Shown: in pieces, positions 40,041 to 53,790 of the stretch
Layout: each line of letters opens with the position of its first letter
How positions within the stretch are numbered: the stretch's first letter is position 1
Assembly: GCA_033782935.1 (NCBI GenBank)
Contig: JAWQEG010000166.1
Location: 3,748,001-3,812,000, forward strand
DNA: 64,000 nt
Source of the DNA: Petrolisthes cinctipes
Taxonomy: Eukaryota; Arthropoda; Malacostraca; Decapoda; Porcellanidae
Direction of reading: 5' to 3'
Translations under genes and position numbers: made by a program
The notes under the pieces: generated by a model
Told to the model about the DNA's origin: nothing
Databases searched by the model: none
What the model saw: only the letters and a program-made list of their open reading frames with translations

Positions 40041-43000
40041 CTAGACATGTACAGATCGCTTCTGGGACCCAAAAATATCGAATTTTCGGGTGTTTTGAGG
40101 TTAAAATTGGGATATAAACGGGTACAGAAGATTCATCCACATATCGACTTTTGGGCACCTAAAAGATCGATTTTCAGTATGTTTTGGGCCTGTATATTGA
40201 AAATACTCTAACTAGGAGTTGACATGTACAGATCGCTTCTGAGACCCCAAAATATCGAATTTTTGGGTGTTTTTGGCCTTAATTTGAGATATCGACTTTG
40301 GGCACCTAAAATATCGATTTTTAGCATGTTTTCGGCCTATATTTTGAAAATATTCTAGCACTGAGTAGGCATGTACAGATCGCTTCTGGGACCCCAAAAT
40401 ATCGAATTTTAGAGTGTTTTGAGCCTGAATTTGAGATATCGACTTTTGGGCACCTAAAATATCGATTTTGAGCATGTTTTGGGTCTGTATCTTGAAAACA
40501 TTCTAACTAGGAGTAGGGATGTACAGATCGCTTCTGGGACCCAAAAATACCGAATTTTCGGGTGTTTTGAGCCTGAATTTGAGATATAAACGGGTACAGA
40601 AGATGCATGCACATATCGACTTATGACACTTAAAATATCGAATTTCAACATGTTTTGGGCCTGTATTTAAAAAAAAACATTCTAGCACTGAGTAGGCATG
40701 TACAGATCGCTTCTGAGACCCCAAAATATCGAGTTTTTGGGTGTTTTGGACCTGAATTTGAGATATCGACTTTGGGCACCTAAAATCTCGATTTTTAGCA
40801 TGTTTTGGGCCTATATTTTGAAAATATTCTAGCACTGAGTAGGCATGTACAGATCGATTCTGGGACCCCAAAAAATAGAATTTTCGGGTGTTTTGAGCCT
40901 GAATTTGAGATATAAACGGGTACAGAAGATGCATTCTCATATTGACTTTGGGCACCTAAAATATCGATTTTCAGCATGTTTTGGGCCTGTATTTTGAAAA
41001 TACTCTAACTAGGAGTAGGCATGTACAGATCGCTTCTGGGACCCAAAAATATCAAATTTTCGGGTGTTTAAGACCTGAATTTGAGATATCGACTTTGGGC
41101 ACCTAAAATATCGATTTTTAGCATGTTTTGGGCCTATATTTTGAAAATATTCTAGCACTAATTAGGCATGTACAGATCACTTCTGGGACCCCAAAATATC
41201 GAATTTTCGGGTGTTTTGAGCCTGAAATTATGATATAAACGGGTACAGATGATGCATGCACATATCGACTTTTGGGCACCTAAAATATCGATTTTGAGCA
41301 TGTTTTGGGTCTGTATCTTGAAAACATTCTAACTAGGAGTAGAGATGTACAGATCGCTTCTGGGACCCAAAAATACCGAATTTTCGGGTGTTTTGAGCCT
41401 GAATTTGAGATATAAACGGGTACAGAAGATGCATGCACATATCGACTTTGGACACTTAAAATATCGATTTTCAGCATGTTTAAGGGCTGTATTTTGAAAA
41501 TACTCTAACACAGAGTAGGCATGTACAGTTCGCTTCTGGGACCCCAAAATATCGAATTTTCAGGTGTTTCGGGCCTGAATTTGAGATATCGACTTTGGGG
41601 ACATAAAATATCGATTTTTAGCATGTTTTGGGTCTATATTTTGAAAATATATTAGCACTAAGTAGGCATGTACAGATCACTTCTGGGACCCCAAAATATC
41701 GAATTTTCGGGTGTTTTGAGCCTGAATTTGAGATATAAACGTGTACAGAGGATGCATGCACATATCGACTTTGGACACTTAAAATATCGATTTTGAGCAT
41801 GTTTTGAGCCTATATTTTGAAAAAATCCTAGCACTGAGTAGGCATGTACAGATCACTTCTGGGACCCAAAAATATCGAATTTTCGGGTGTTTTGAGGTTA
41901 AAATTGGGATATAAACGGGTACAGAAGATTCATCCACATATCGACTTTTGGGCACCTAAAAGATCGATTTTCAGTATGTTTTGGGCCTGTATATTGAAAA
42001 TACTCTAACACGGAGTTGGCATGTACAGATCGCTTCTGGGACCCCAAAATATCGAATTTTTGGGTGTTTTTGGCCTTAATTTGAGATATCGACTTTGGGC
42101 ACCTAAAATATCGATTTTTAGCATGTTTTGGGCCTATATTTTGAAAATATTCTAGCACTGAGTAGGCATGTACAGATCGCTTCTGGAACCCCAAAATATC
42201 GAATTTTCGGGTGTTTTGAGCCTGAAATTGAGATATAAACGGGTACAGAAGATGCATTCACATATTGACTTTGGGCACCTAAAATATCGATTTTCAGCAT
42301 ATTTTGGGGCTGTATTTTGAAAATACTCTAACTAGGAGTAGGCATGTACAAATCGCTTCTGGGACCCAAAAATATCGAATTTTCGGGTGTTTTAGGCCTG
42401 AATTTGAAATATCGACTTTGGGCACCTAAAATATCGATTTTTAGCATGTTTTGGGCCTATATTTTGAAAATATTCTAGCCCTGAGTAGGCATGTACAGAT
42501 CGCTTCTGGGACCCAAAAATATCGAATTTTCGGGTGTTTTGAGCCTGAATTTGAGATATAAACGGGTACAGAAGATGCATGCACGTATCGACTTTTGGGC
42601 ACCTAAAATATCGATTTTGAGCATGTTTTGGGTCTGTATCTTGAAAACATTCTAACTAGGAGTAGGGATGTACAGATCGCTTCTAGGACCCAAAAATACC
42701 GAATTTTCGGGTGTTTTGAGCCTGAATTTGGGATATAAACGGTTCAGAAGATGCATACACATGTTGACTTTGGTCACCTAAAAGATCGATTTTCAGTATG
42801 TTTTGGGCCTGTTTTTTGAAAATACTCTAACACGGAGTAGGCATGTACAGTTCGCTTCTGGGACCCCAAAATATCGAATTTTAGGGTGTTTTGGGCCTGA
42901 ATTTGAGATATCGACTTTGGGGACATAAAATATCGATTTTTAGCATGTTTTGGGCCTATATTTTGAAAATATTCTAGCACTAAGTAGGCATGTACAGATC

Positions 43001-43455
43001 ACTTCTGGGACCCCAAAATATCGAATTTTCGGGTGTTTTGAGCCTGAATTTGAGATATAACCGGGTACAGATGAGGCATGCACATATCGACTTCGGACAC
43101 TTAAAATATCGATTTTTAGCATGTTTTGAGCCTATATTTTGAAAAAATTCTAGCACTGAGTAGGCATGTACAGATCGCTTCTGGGACCCAAAAATATCGA
43201 ATTTTCGGGTGTTTTGAGGTTAAAATTGGGATGTTAACGGGTACAGAAGATGCATTTACATATCGACTTTTGGGCACCTAAAAGATCGATTTTCAGTATG
43301 TTTTGAGAATGTATTTTGAAAATACTCTAACACGGAGTAGGCATGTACAGTTCGCTTCTGGGACCCCAAAATTCCGAATTTCCGGGTGTTCTGGGCCTGA
43401 ATTTGAGATATCGACTTTGGGGACCTAAAATATCGATTTTTAGCATGTTTTGGGT
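39513..43455. repeat. 3,943-bp HOR (24 monomers), copy 1
   Basis: All 24 monomer starts from 39,541 to 43,337 recur exactly 3,943 bp downstream. Shared rare features include a run of nine A bases in the monomer starting at 40,513 (making it 179 bp), TATAATATCGAG, AATTCCGAATTTCC and a 175-bp monomer at 42,662. The left boundary is placed where the copies stop matching (GGGCCTATA upstream against GGGTTTATA at the copy 2 start), about 39,513. No 158-bp monomer is present. Confidence 0.9.
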
Positions 43456-46400
43456 TTATATTTTGAAAATATTCTAGCACTAAGTAGGCATGTACAGATC
43501 ACTTCTGGGACCCCAAAATATCGAGTTTTCGGGTGTTTTGAGCCTGAATTTAAGATATAAACGGGTACAGATGATGCATGCACATATCGACTTTTGGGCA
43601 CCTAAAATATCGATTTTGAGCATGTTTTGGGTCTGTATCTTGAAAACATTCTAACTAGGAGTAGGGATGTACAGATCGCTTCTGGGACCCTATAATATCG
43701 AGTTTTTGGGTGTTTTGGACCTGAATTTCAGATATCGACTTTGGGCACCTAAAATATCGATTTTTAGCATGTTTTGGGTCTATATTTTGAAAATATTCTA
43801 GCACTGAGTAGGCATGTACAGATCGCTTCTGGTACCCCAAAATATCGAATTTTCGGGTGTTTTGAGCCCGAATTTGAGATATAAACGGGTACAGAAGATG
43901 CATACACATATCGACTTTGGACACTTAAAATATCGATTTTTAGCATGTTTTGAGCCTATATTTTGAAAACATTCTAGCACTGACTAGACATGTACAGATC
44001 GCTTCTGGGACCCAAAAATATCGAATTTTCGGGTGTTTTGAGGTTAAAATTGGGATATAAACGGGTACAGAAGATTCATCCACATATCGACTTTTGGGCA
44101 CCTAAAAGATCGATTTTCAGTATGTTTTGGGCCTGTATATTGAAAATACTCTAACTAGGAGTTGACATGTACAGATCGCTTCTGAGACCCCAAAATATCG
44201 AATTTTTGGGTGTTTTTGGCCTTAATTTGAGATATCGACTTTGGGCACCTAAAATATCGATTTTTAGCATGTTTTCGGCCTATATTTTGAAAATATTCTA
44301 GCACTGAGTAGGCATGTACAGATCGCTTCTGGGACCCCAAAATATCGAATTTTAGAGTGTTTTGAGCCTGAATTTGAGATATCGACTTTTGGGCACCTAA
44401 AATATCGATTTTGAGCATGTTTTGGGTCTGTATCTTGAAAACATTCTAACTAGGAGTAGGGATGTACAGATCGCTTCTGGGACCCAAAAATACCGAATTT
44501 TCGGGTGTTTTGAGCCTGAATTTGAGATATAAACGGGTACAGAAGATGCATGCACATATCGACTTATGACACTTAAAATATCGAATTTCAACATGTTTTG
44601 GGCCTGTATTTAAAAAAAAACATTCTAGCACTGAGTAGGCATGTACAGATCGCTTCTGAGACCCCAAAATATCGAGTTTTTGGGTGTTTTGGACCTGAAT
44701 TTGAGATATCGACTTTGGGCACCTAAAATCTCGATTTTTAGCATGTTTTGGGCCTATATTTTGAAAATATTCTAGCACTGAGTAGGCATGTACAGATCGA
44801 TTCTGGGACCCCAAAAAATAGAATTTTCGGGTGTTTTGAGCCTGAATTTGAGATATAAACGGGTACAGAAGATGCATTCTCATATTGACTTTGGGCACCT
44901 AAAATATCGATTTTCAGCATGTTTTGGGCCTGTATTTTGAAAATACTCTAACTAGGAGTAGGCATGTACAGATCGCTTCTGGGACCCAAAAATATCAAAT
45001 TTTCGGGTGTTTAAGACCTGAATTTGAGATATCGACTTTGGGCACCTAAAATATCGATTTTTAGCATGTTTTGGGCCTATATTTTGAAAATATTCTAGCA
45101 CTAATTAGGCATGTACAGATCACTTCTGGGACCCCAAAATATCGAATTTTCGGGTGTTTTGAGCCTGAAATTATGATATAAACGGGTACAGATGATGCAT
45201 GCACATATCGACTTTTGGGCACCTAAAATATCGATTTTGAGCATGTTTTGGGTCTGTATCTTGAAAACATTCTAACTAGGAGTAGAGATGTACAGATCGC
45301 TTCTGGGACCCAAAAATACCGAATTTTCGGGTGTTTTGAGCCTGAATTTGAGATATAAACGGGTACAGAAGATGCATGCACATATCGACTTTGGACACTT
45401 AAAATATCGATTTTCAGCATGTTTAAGGGCTGTATTTTGAAAATACTCTAACACAGAGTAGGCATGTACAGTTCGCTTCTGGGACCCCAAAATATCGAAT
45501 TTTCAGGTGTTTCGGGCCTGAATTTGAGATATCGACTTTGGGGACATAAAATATCGATTTTTAGCATGTTTTGGGTCTATATTTTGAAAATATATTAGCA
45601 CTAAGTAGGCATGTACAGATCACTTCTGGGACCCCAAAATATCGAATTTTCGGGTGTTTTGAGCCTGAATTTGAGATATAAACGTGTACAGAGGATGCAT
45701 GCACATATCGACTTTGGACACTTAAAATATCGATTTTGAGCATGTTTTGAGCCTATATTTTGAAAAAATCCTAGCACTGAGTAGGCATGTACAGATCACT
45801 TCTGGGACCCAAAAATATCGAATTTTCGGGTGTTTTGAGGTTAAAATTGGGATATAAACGGGTACAGAAGATTCATCCACATATCGACTTTTGGGCACCT
45901 AAAAGATCGATTTTCAGTATGTTTTGGGCCTGTATATTGAAAATACTCTAACACGGAGTTGGCATGTACAGATCGCTTCTGGGACCCCAAAATATCGAAT
46001 TTTTGGGTGTTTTTGGCCTTAATTTGAGATATCGACTTTGGGCACCTAAAATATCGATTTTTAGCATGTTTTGGGCCTATATTTTGAAAATATTCTAGCA
46101 CTGAGTAGGCATGTACAGATCGCTTCTGGAACCCCAAAATATCGAATTTTCGGGTGTTTTGAGCCTGAAATTGAGATATAAACGGGTACAGAAGATGCAT
46201 TCACATATTGACTTTGGGCACCTAAAATATCGATTTTCAGCATATTTTGGGGCTGTATTTTGAAAATACTCTAACTAGGAGTAGGCATGTACAAATCGCT
46301 TCTGGGACCCAAAAATATCGAATTTTCGGGTGTTTTAGGCCTGAATTTGAAATATCGACTTTGGGCACCTAAAATATCGATTTTTAGCATGTTTTGGGCC

Positions 46401-47398
46401 TATATTTTGAAAATATTCTAGCCCTGAGTAGGCATGTACAGATCGCTTCTGGGACCCAAAAATATCGAATTTTCGGGTGTTTTGAGCCTGAATTTGAGAT
46501 ATAAACGGGTACAGAAGATGCATGCACGTATCGACTTTTGGGCACCTAAAATATCGATTTTGAGCATGTTTTGGGTCTGTATCTTGAAAACATTCTAACT
46601 AGGAGTAGGGATGTACAGATCGCTTCTAGGACCCAAAAATACCGAATTTTCGGGTGTTTTGAGCCTGAATTTGGGATATAAACGGTTCAGAAGATGCATA
46701 CACATGTTGACTTTGGTCACCTAAAAGATCGATTTTCAGTATGTTTTGGGCCTGTTTTTTGAAAATACTCTAACACGGAGTAGGCATGTACAGTTCGCTT
46801 CTGGGACCCCAAAATATCGAATTTTAGGGTGTTTTGGGCCTGAATTTGAGATATCGACTTTGGGCACCTAAAATATCGATTCCTAGCATGTTTTGGGCCT
46901 ATATTTTGAAAATATTCTAGCACTAAGTAGGCATGTACAGATCACTTCTGGGACCCCAAAATATCGAATTTTCGGGTGTTTTGAGCCTGAATTTGAGATA
47001 TAACCGGGTACAGATGAGGCATGCACATATCGACTTCGGACACTTAAAATATCGATTTTTAGCATGTTTTGAGCCTATATTTTGAAAAAATTCTAGCACT
47101 GAGTAGGCATGTACAGATCGCTTCTGGGACCCAAAAATATCGAATTTTCGGGTGTTTTGAGGTTAAAATTGGGATGTTAACGGGTACAGAAGATGCATTT
47201 ACATATCGACTTTTGGGCACCTAAAAGATCGATTTTCAGTATGTTTTGAGAATGTATTTTGAAAATACTCTAACACGGAGTAGGCATGTACAGTTCGCTT
47301 CTGGGACCCCAAAATTCCGAATTTCCGGGTGTTCTGGGCCTGAATTTGAGATATCGACTTTGGGGACCTAAAATATCGATTTTTAGCATGTTTTGGGT
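43456..47398. repeat. 3,943-bp HOR (24 monomers), copy 2 (tandem with copy 1)
   Basis: This is a near-perfect head-to-tail copy. The only differences I noticed are four substitutions within 19 bases: 42,922, 42,925, 42,939 and 42,940 against 46,865, 46,868, 46,882 and 46,883. Matching to copy 1's own continuation fades at GCATGTTCAG, near 47,433. Either a very recent duplication or an assembly duplication could give this. Confidence 0.9.
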
Positions 47399-47426
47399 TT
47401 ATATTTTGAAAATATTCTAGCACTAA

Positions 47427-49377
47427 GTAGGCATGTTCAGATCACTTCTGGGACAACAAAATATCGAATTTTCGGGTGTTTTGAGCCTGAATTTGAGATA
47501 TAAACGTGTACAGAGGATACATGCACATATTGACTTTGGACACTTAAAATATCGATTTTTAGCATGTTTTGAGCCTATATTTTGAAAAAATTCTAGCACT
47601 GAGTAGGCATGTACAGATCGCTTCTGGGACCCAAAAATATCGGATTTTCGGGTGTTTTGAGGTTGAATTTGGGATATAAACGGGTGCAGAAGATGCATAC
47701 ACATGTTGACTTTGGTCACCTCAAATATCGATTTTCAGTTTGTTTTGGGCCTGTATTTTGAAAATACTCTAACACGGAGTAAGCAAGTACAGATCGCTTC
47801 TGGGACCCCAAAATATCGAATTTTTGGGTGTTTTTGGCCTTAATTTGAGATATCGACTTTGGGCACCTAAAATATCGATTTTTAGCATGTTTTGGGCCTA
47901 TATTTTGAAAATATTCTAGCACTGAGTAGGCATGTACAGATCGCTTCTGGGACCCCAAAATATCGAATTTTCAGGTGTTTTGAGCCTGAATTTGAGATAT
48001 CGACTTTTGGGCACCTAAAATATCGATTTTGAGAATGTTTTGGGTCTGTATCTTGAAAACAGTCTAACTAGGAGTAGGGATGTACAGATCGCTTCTGGGA
48101 CCCAAAAATACCGAATTTTCGGGTGTTTTGAGCCTGAATTTGAGATATAAACGGGTACAGAAGATGCATGCACATATCGACTTTGGACACTTAAAATATC
48201 GAATTTAAGCATGTTTTGGGCCTATATTTTGAAAACATTCTAGCACTAAGTAGGCATGTACAGATCGCTTCTGGGACCCCAAAATATCGAGTTTTTGGGT
48301 GTTTTGGACCTGAATTTGAGATATCGACTTTGGGCACCTAAAATCTCGATTTTTAGCATGTTTTGGGCCTATATTTTGAAAATACTCTAACTAGGAGTAG
48401 GCATGTACAGATCGCTTCTGGGACCCAAAAATATCGAATTTTCGGGTGTTTTGAGCCTGAATTTGAGATATAAACGGGTACAGAAGAAGAATGCACATAT
48501 CGACTTTTGGGCACATAAAATATCGATTTTGAGCATGTTTTGGGTCTGTATCTTGAAAACATTCTAACTAGGAGTAGGGATGTACAAATCGCTTCTAGGA
48601 CCCAAAAATACCGAATTTTCGGGTGTTTTGAGCCTGAATTTGAGATATAAACGGGTACAGAAGATGCATGCACATATTGACCTTGGGCACCTAAAATATC
48701 GATTTTCAGCATGTTTTGGGCCTGTATTTTGAAAATACTCTAACTAGGAGAAGGAATGTACAGATCACTTCTGGGATCCAAAAATATCGAATTTTCGGGT
48801 GTTTTGAGTCTGAATTTGAGATATAAACGGGTACAGAAGATGCATGCACATATCGACTTTGGACACTTAAAATATCGATTTTTAGCATGTTTTGAGCCTA
48901 TATTTTGAAAACATTCTAGCACTGACTAGACATGTACAGATCGCTTCTGGGACCCAAAATTATCAAATTTTCGGGTATTTTGAGGTTGAATTTGAGATAT
49001 AAACGAGTGCAGAAGATGCATACACATGTTGACTTTGGGCACCTAAAATATCGATTTTCAGCATGTTTTGGGCCTGCATCTGAGTAGGCATGTACAGATC
49101 GCTTCTGGGACCCCAAAATATCGAGTTTTTGGGTGTTTTGGACCTGAATTTGAGATATCGACTTTGGGCACCTAAAATCTCGATTTTTAGCATGTTTTGG
49201 GCCTATATTTTGAAAATACTCTAACTAGGAGTAGGCATGTACAGATCGCTTCTGGGACCCAAAAATATCGAATTTTCGGGTGTTTTGAGCCTGAATTTGA
49301 AATATCGACTTTGGGCACCTAAAATATCGATTTTCAGCATGTTTTGGGCCTGTATTTTGAAAATACTCTAACTAGGA
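47427..49377. repeat. Mixed satellite segment between HOR blocks
   Basis: Spacings are 176, 176, 147, 148, 176, 147, 177, 176, 176, 158, 147, 147. The segment reintroduces the M class (48,926–49,083) after a gap of nearly 10 kb and has two S-S doublets (47,779–48,073 and 49,084–49,377). No gene is seen. Confidence 0.75.
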
Positions 49378-51590
49378 GTAGGCATGTACAGTTCGCTTCT
49401 GGGACCCCAAAATATCGAATTTTCGGGTGTTTTTGGGCCTGAATTTGAGATATAAACGAGTACAGAAGATGCATGCACATATCGACTTTTGGGCACCTAA
49501 AATATCGATTTTTAGCATGTTTTGGGTCTGTATCTTGAAAATATTCTAACTAGGAGTAGGAATGTACAGATCGCTTCTAGGACCCAAAAATACCGAATTT
49601 TCGGGTGTTTTGAGCCTGAATTTGAGATTTAAACGGGTACAGAAGATGCATGCACATATCGACTTTGGACACTTAAAAGATCGATTTTAAGTATGTTTTG
49701 GGCCTGTATTTTGAAAACATTCTAGCACTGACTAGACATGTACAGACCGCTTCTGGGACCCAAAATTATCAAATTTTAGGGTATTTTGAGGTTGAATTTT
49801 AGATATAAACGAGTGCAGAAGATGCATACACATGTTGACTTTGGGCACCTAAAATATCGATTTTCAGCATGTTTTGGGCCTGCATCTGAGTAGGCATGTA
49901 CAGATCGCTTCTGGGACCCCAAAATATCGAATTTTTGGGTGTTTGGAGCCTGAATTTGAGATATAAACGGGTACAGAGGATGCATGCACATATCGACTTT
50001 TGGGCACCTAAAAGATCGATTTTCAGTATGTATTAGGCCTGTATTTTGAAAATACTCTAACACGGAGTAGGCATGTACATTTCGCTTCTGGGACCCCAAA
50101 ATATCGAATTTTCGGGTGTTTTGAGCCTGAATTTAAAATATCGACTATGGGCACCTAAAATATCGATTTTTAGCATGTTTTGGGCCTATATTTTGAAAAT
50201 ATTCTAGCACTGAGTAGGCATGTACATATCGCTTCTGGGACCCCAAAATATCGAATATTCGGGTGTTTTGAGCCTAAATTTGAGATATAAACGGATACTG
50301 AAGATGCATGCACATATCGACTTTTGGGCACCTAAAATATCGATTTTGAGCATGTTTTGGGTCTGTATCTTGAAAACATTCTAACTAGGAGTAGGGATGT
50401 ACAGATCGCTTCTGGGACCCAAAAATACCGAATTTTCGGGTGTTTTGAGCCTGAATTTGACATATAAACGGGTACAGAAGATGCATGCACATATCGACTT
50501 TGGACACTTAAAAGATCGATTTTCAGTATGTTTTGGGCCTATATTTTGAAAACATTCTAGCACTGACTAGACATGTACAGATCGCTTCTGGGACCCAAAA
50601 TTATCAAATTTTCGGGTGTTTTGAGGTTGAATTTTAGATATAAACGAGTGCAGAAGATGCATACACATGTTGACTTTGGGCACCTAAAATATCGATTTTC
50701 AGCATGTTTTGGGCCTGCATCTGAGTAGGCATGTACAGATCGCTTCTGGGACCCCAAAATATCGAATTTTTGGGTGTTTGGAGCCTGAATTTGAGATATA
50801 AACGGGTACAGAAGATGCATGCACATATCGACTTTTGGGCACCTAAAAGATCGATTTTCAGTATGTTTTGGGCCTGTATTTTGAAAATACTCTAACACGG
50901 AGTAGGCATGTACAGTTCGCTTCTGGGACCCCAAAATATCGAATTTTCGGGTGTTTTTGGGCCTGAATTTGAGATATAAACGAGTACAGAAGATGCATGC
51001 ACATATCGACTTTTGGGCACCTAAAATATCGATTTTTAGCATGTTTTGGGTCTGTATCTTGAAAATATTCTAACTAGGAGTAGGAATGTACAGATCGCTT
51101 CTAGGACCCAAAAATACCGAATTTTCGGGTGTTTTGAGCCTGAATTTGAGATTTAAACGGGTACAGAAGATGCATGCACATATCGACTTTGGACACTTAA
51201 AAGATCGATTTTAAGTATGTTTTGGGCCTGTATTTTGAAAACATTCTAGCACTGACTAGACATGTACAGACCGCTTCTGGGACCCAAAATTATCAAATTT
51301 TAGGGTATTTTGAGGTTGAATTTTAGATATAAACGAGTGCAGAAGATGCATACACATGTTGACTTTGGGCACCTAAAATATCGATTTTCAGCATGTTTTG
51401 GGCCTGCATCTGAGTAGGCATGTACAGATCGCTTCTGGGACCCCAAAATATCGAATTTTTGGGTGTTTGGAGCCTGAATTTGAGATATAAACGGGTACAG
51501 AGGATGCATGCACATATCGACTTTTGGGCACCTAAAAGATCGATTTTCAGTATGTATTAGGCCTGTATTTTGAAAATACTCTAACACGGA
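49378..51590. repeat. 689-bp HOR tetramers flanking one 835-bp pentamer
   Basis: The tetramer is L(178)-L(176)-M(158)-L(177). It occurs at 49,378–50,066 and 50,902–51,590, with a pentamer of 835 bp between (50,067–50,901). The 178-bp monomers carry an extra T (GTGTTTTTGGGCC). Tetramer copies share AGACCGCTTC, TTTTAGGGTATTTTG, GTATGTATTAGGCC and CAGAGGATGCATG. Confidence 0.83.
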
Positions 51591-53790
51591 GTAGGCATGT
51601 ACAGTTCGCTTCTGGGACCCCAAAATATCGAATTTTCGGGTGTTTTTGGGCCTGAATTTGAGATATAAACGAGTACAGAAGATGCATGCACATATCGACT
51701 TTTGGGCACCTAAAATATCGATTTTTAGCATGTTTTGGGTCTGTATCTTGAAAATATTCTAACTAGGAGTAGGAATGTACAGATCGCTTCTAGGACCCAA
51801 AAATACCGAATTTTCGGGTGTTTTGAGCCTGAATTTGAGATTTAAACGGGTACAGAAGATGCATGCACATATCGACTTTGGACACTTAAAAGATCGATTT
51901 TAAGTATGTTTTGGGCCTGTATTTTGAAAACATTCTAGCACTGACTAGACATGTACAGACCGCTTCTGGGACCCAAAATTATCAAATTTTAGGGTATTTT
52001 GAGGTTGAATTTTAGATATAAACGAGTGCAGAAGATGCATACACATGTTGACTTTGGGCACCTAAAATATCGATTTTCAGCATGTTTTGGGCCTGCATCT
52101 GAGTAGGCATGTACAGATCGCTTCTGGGACCCCAAAATATCGAATTTTTGGGTGTTTGGAGCCTGAATTTGAGATATAAACGGGTACAGAGGATGCATGC
52201 ACATATCGACTTTTGGGCACCTAAAAGATCGATTTTCAGTATGTATTAGGCCTGTATTTTGAAAATACTCTAACACGGAGTAGGCATGTACAGTTCGCTT
52301 CTGGGACCCCAAAATATCGAATTTTCGGGTGTTTTGAACCTGAATTTAAAATATCGACTATGGGCACCTAAAATATCGATTTTTAGCATGTTTTGGGCCT
52401 ATATTTTGAAAATATTCTAGCACTGAGTAGGCATGTACATATCGCTTCTGGGACCCCAAAATATCGAATATTCGGGTGTTTTGAGCCTAAATTTGAGATA
52501 TAAACGGATACTGAAGATGCATGCACATATCGACTTTTGGGCACCTAAAATATCGATTTTGAGCATGTTTTGGGTCTGTATCTTGAAAACATTCTAACTA
52601 GGAGTAGGGATGTACAGATCGCTTCTGGGACCCAAAAATACCGAATTTTCGGGTGTTTTGAGCCTGAATTTGACATATAAACGGGTACAGAAGATGCATG
52701 CACATATCGACTTTGGACACTTAAAATATCGATTTTCAGCATGTTTTGGGCCTGTATTTTGAAAATTCTCAAATTAGGACTAGGCATGTACAGATCGCTT
52801 CTGGGACCCCAAAATATCGAGTTTGTGGGTGTTTTGGACCTGAATTTGAGATATCGACTAAGGGCACCTAAAATATCGATTTTTAGCATGTTTTCGGCCT
52901 ATATTTTGAAAATATTCTATCACTGAGTAGGCATGTACAGATCGCTTCTGGGACCCCAAAATATCGAATTTTCGGGTATTTTGAGCCTGAATTTGAGATA
53001 TAAACGGGTACCGAAGATGCATGCACATATTGACTTTGGGCACCTAAAATATCGATTTCAGCATGTTTTTGGCCTGTATTTTGAAAATACTCTAACTAGG
53101 AGTAGGCATGTACAGATCGCTTCTGGGACCCAAAAACATCGAATTTTCGGGTGTTTTTGGGCCTGAATTTGAGATATAAACTAGTACAGAAGATGCATGC
53201 ACATATCGACTTTTGGGCACCTAAAATATCGATTTTTAGCATGTTTTGGGTCTGTATCTTGAAAACATTCTAACTAGGAGTAGGAATGTACAGATCGCTT
53301 CTAGGACCCAAAAATACCGAATTTTCGGGTGTTTTGAGCCTGAATTTGAGATATAAACGGGTTCAGAAGATGCATGCACATATCGACTTTGGACACTTAA
53401 AATATCGATTTTTAGCATGTTTTGAGCCTATATTTTGAAAACATTCTAGCACTGACTAGACATGTACAGATCGCTTCTGGGACCCAAAATTATCAAATTA
53501 TCGGGTGTTTTGAGGTTGAATTTGAGATATAAACGAGAGCAAAAGATGCATACACATGTTGACTTTGGCCACCTAAAATATCGATTTTCAGCTTGTTTTG
53601 GGCCTGCATCTGAGAAGGCATGTATAGATCGCTCCTGGGACCCCAAAATATCGAATTTTCGGGCGTTTTGAGCCTGAATTTGAGATATAAACGGGTACAG
53701 AAGATGCATGAACATATCGACTTTTGGGCACCTAAAAGATCGATTTTCAGTATGTTTTGGGCCTGTATTTTGAAAATACTCTAACACGGA
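51591..53790. repeat. 2,200-bp thirteen-mer HOR, copy 1
   Basis: Spacings are 178, 176, 158, 177, 147, 177, 176, 147, 175, 178, 176, 158, 177, that is 689 + 822 + 689 bp. The 175-bp monomer (52,927–53,101) has lost a T run in GATTTCAGC. The same thirteen spacings follow again from 53,791. Confidence 0.85.
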
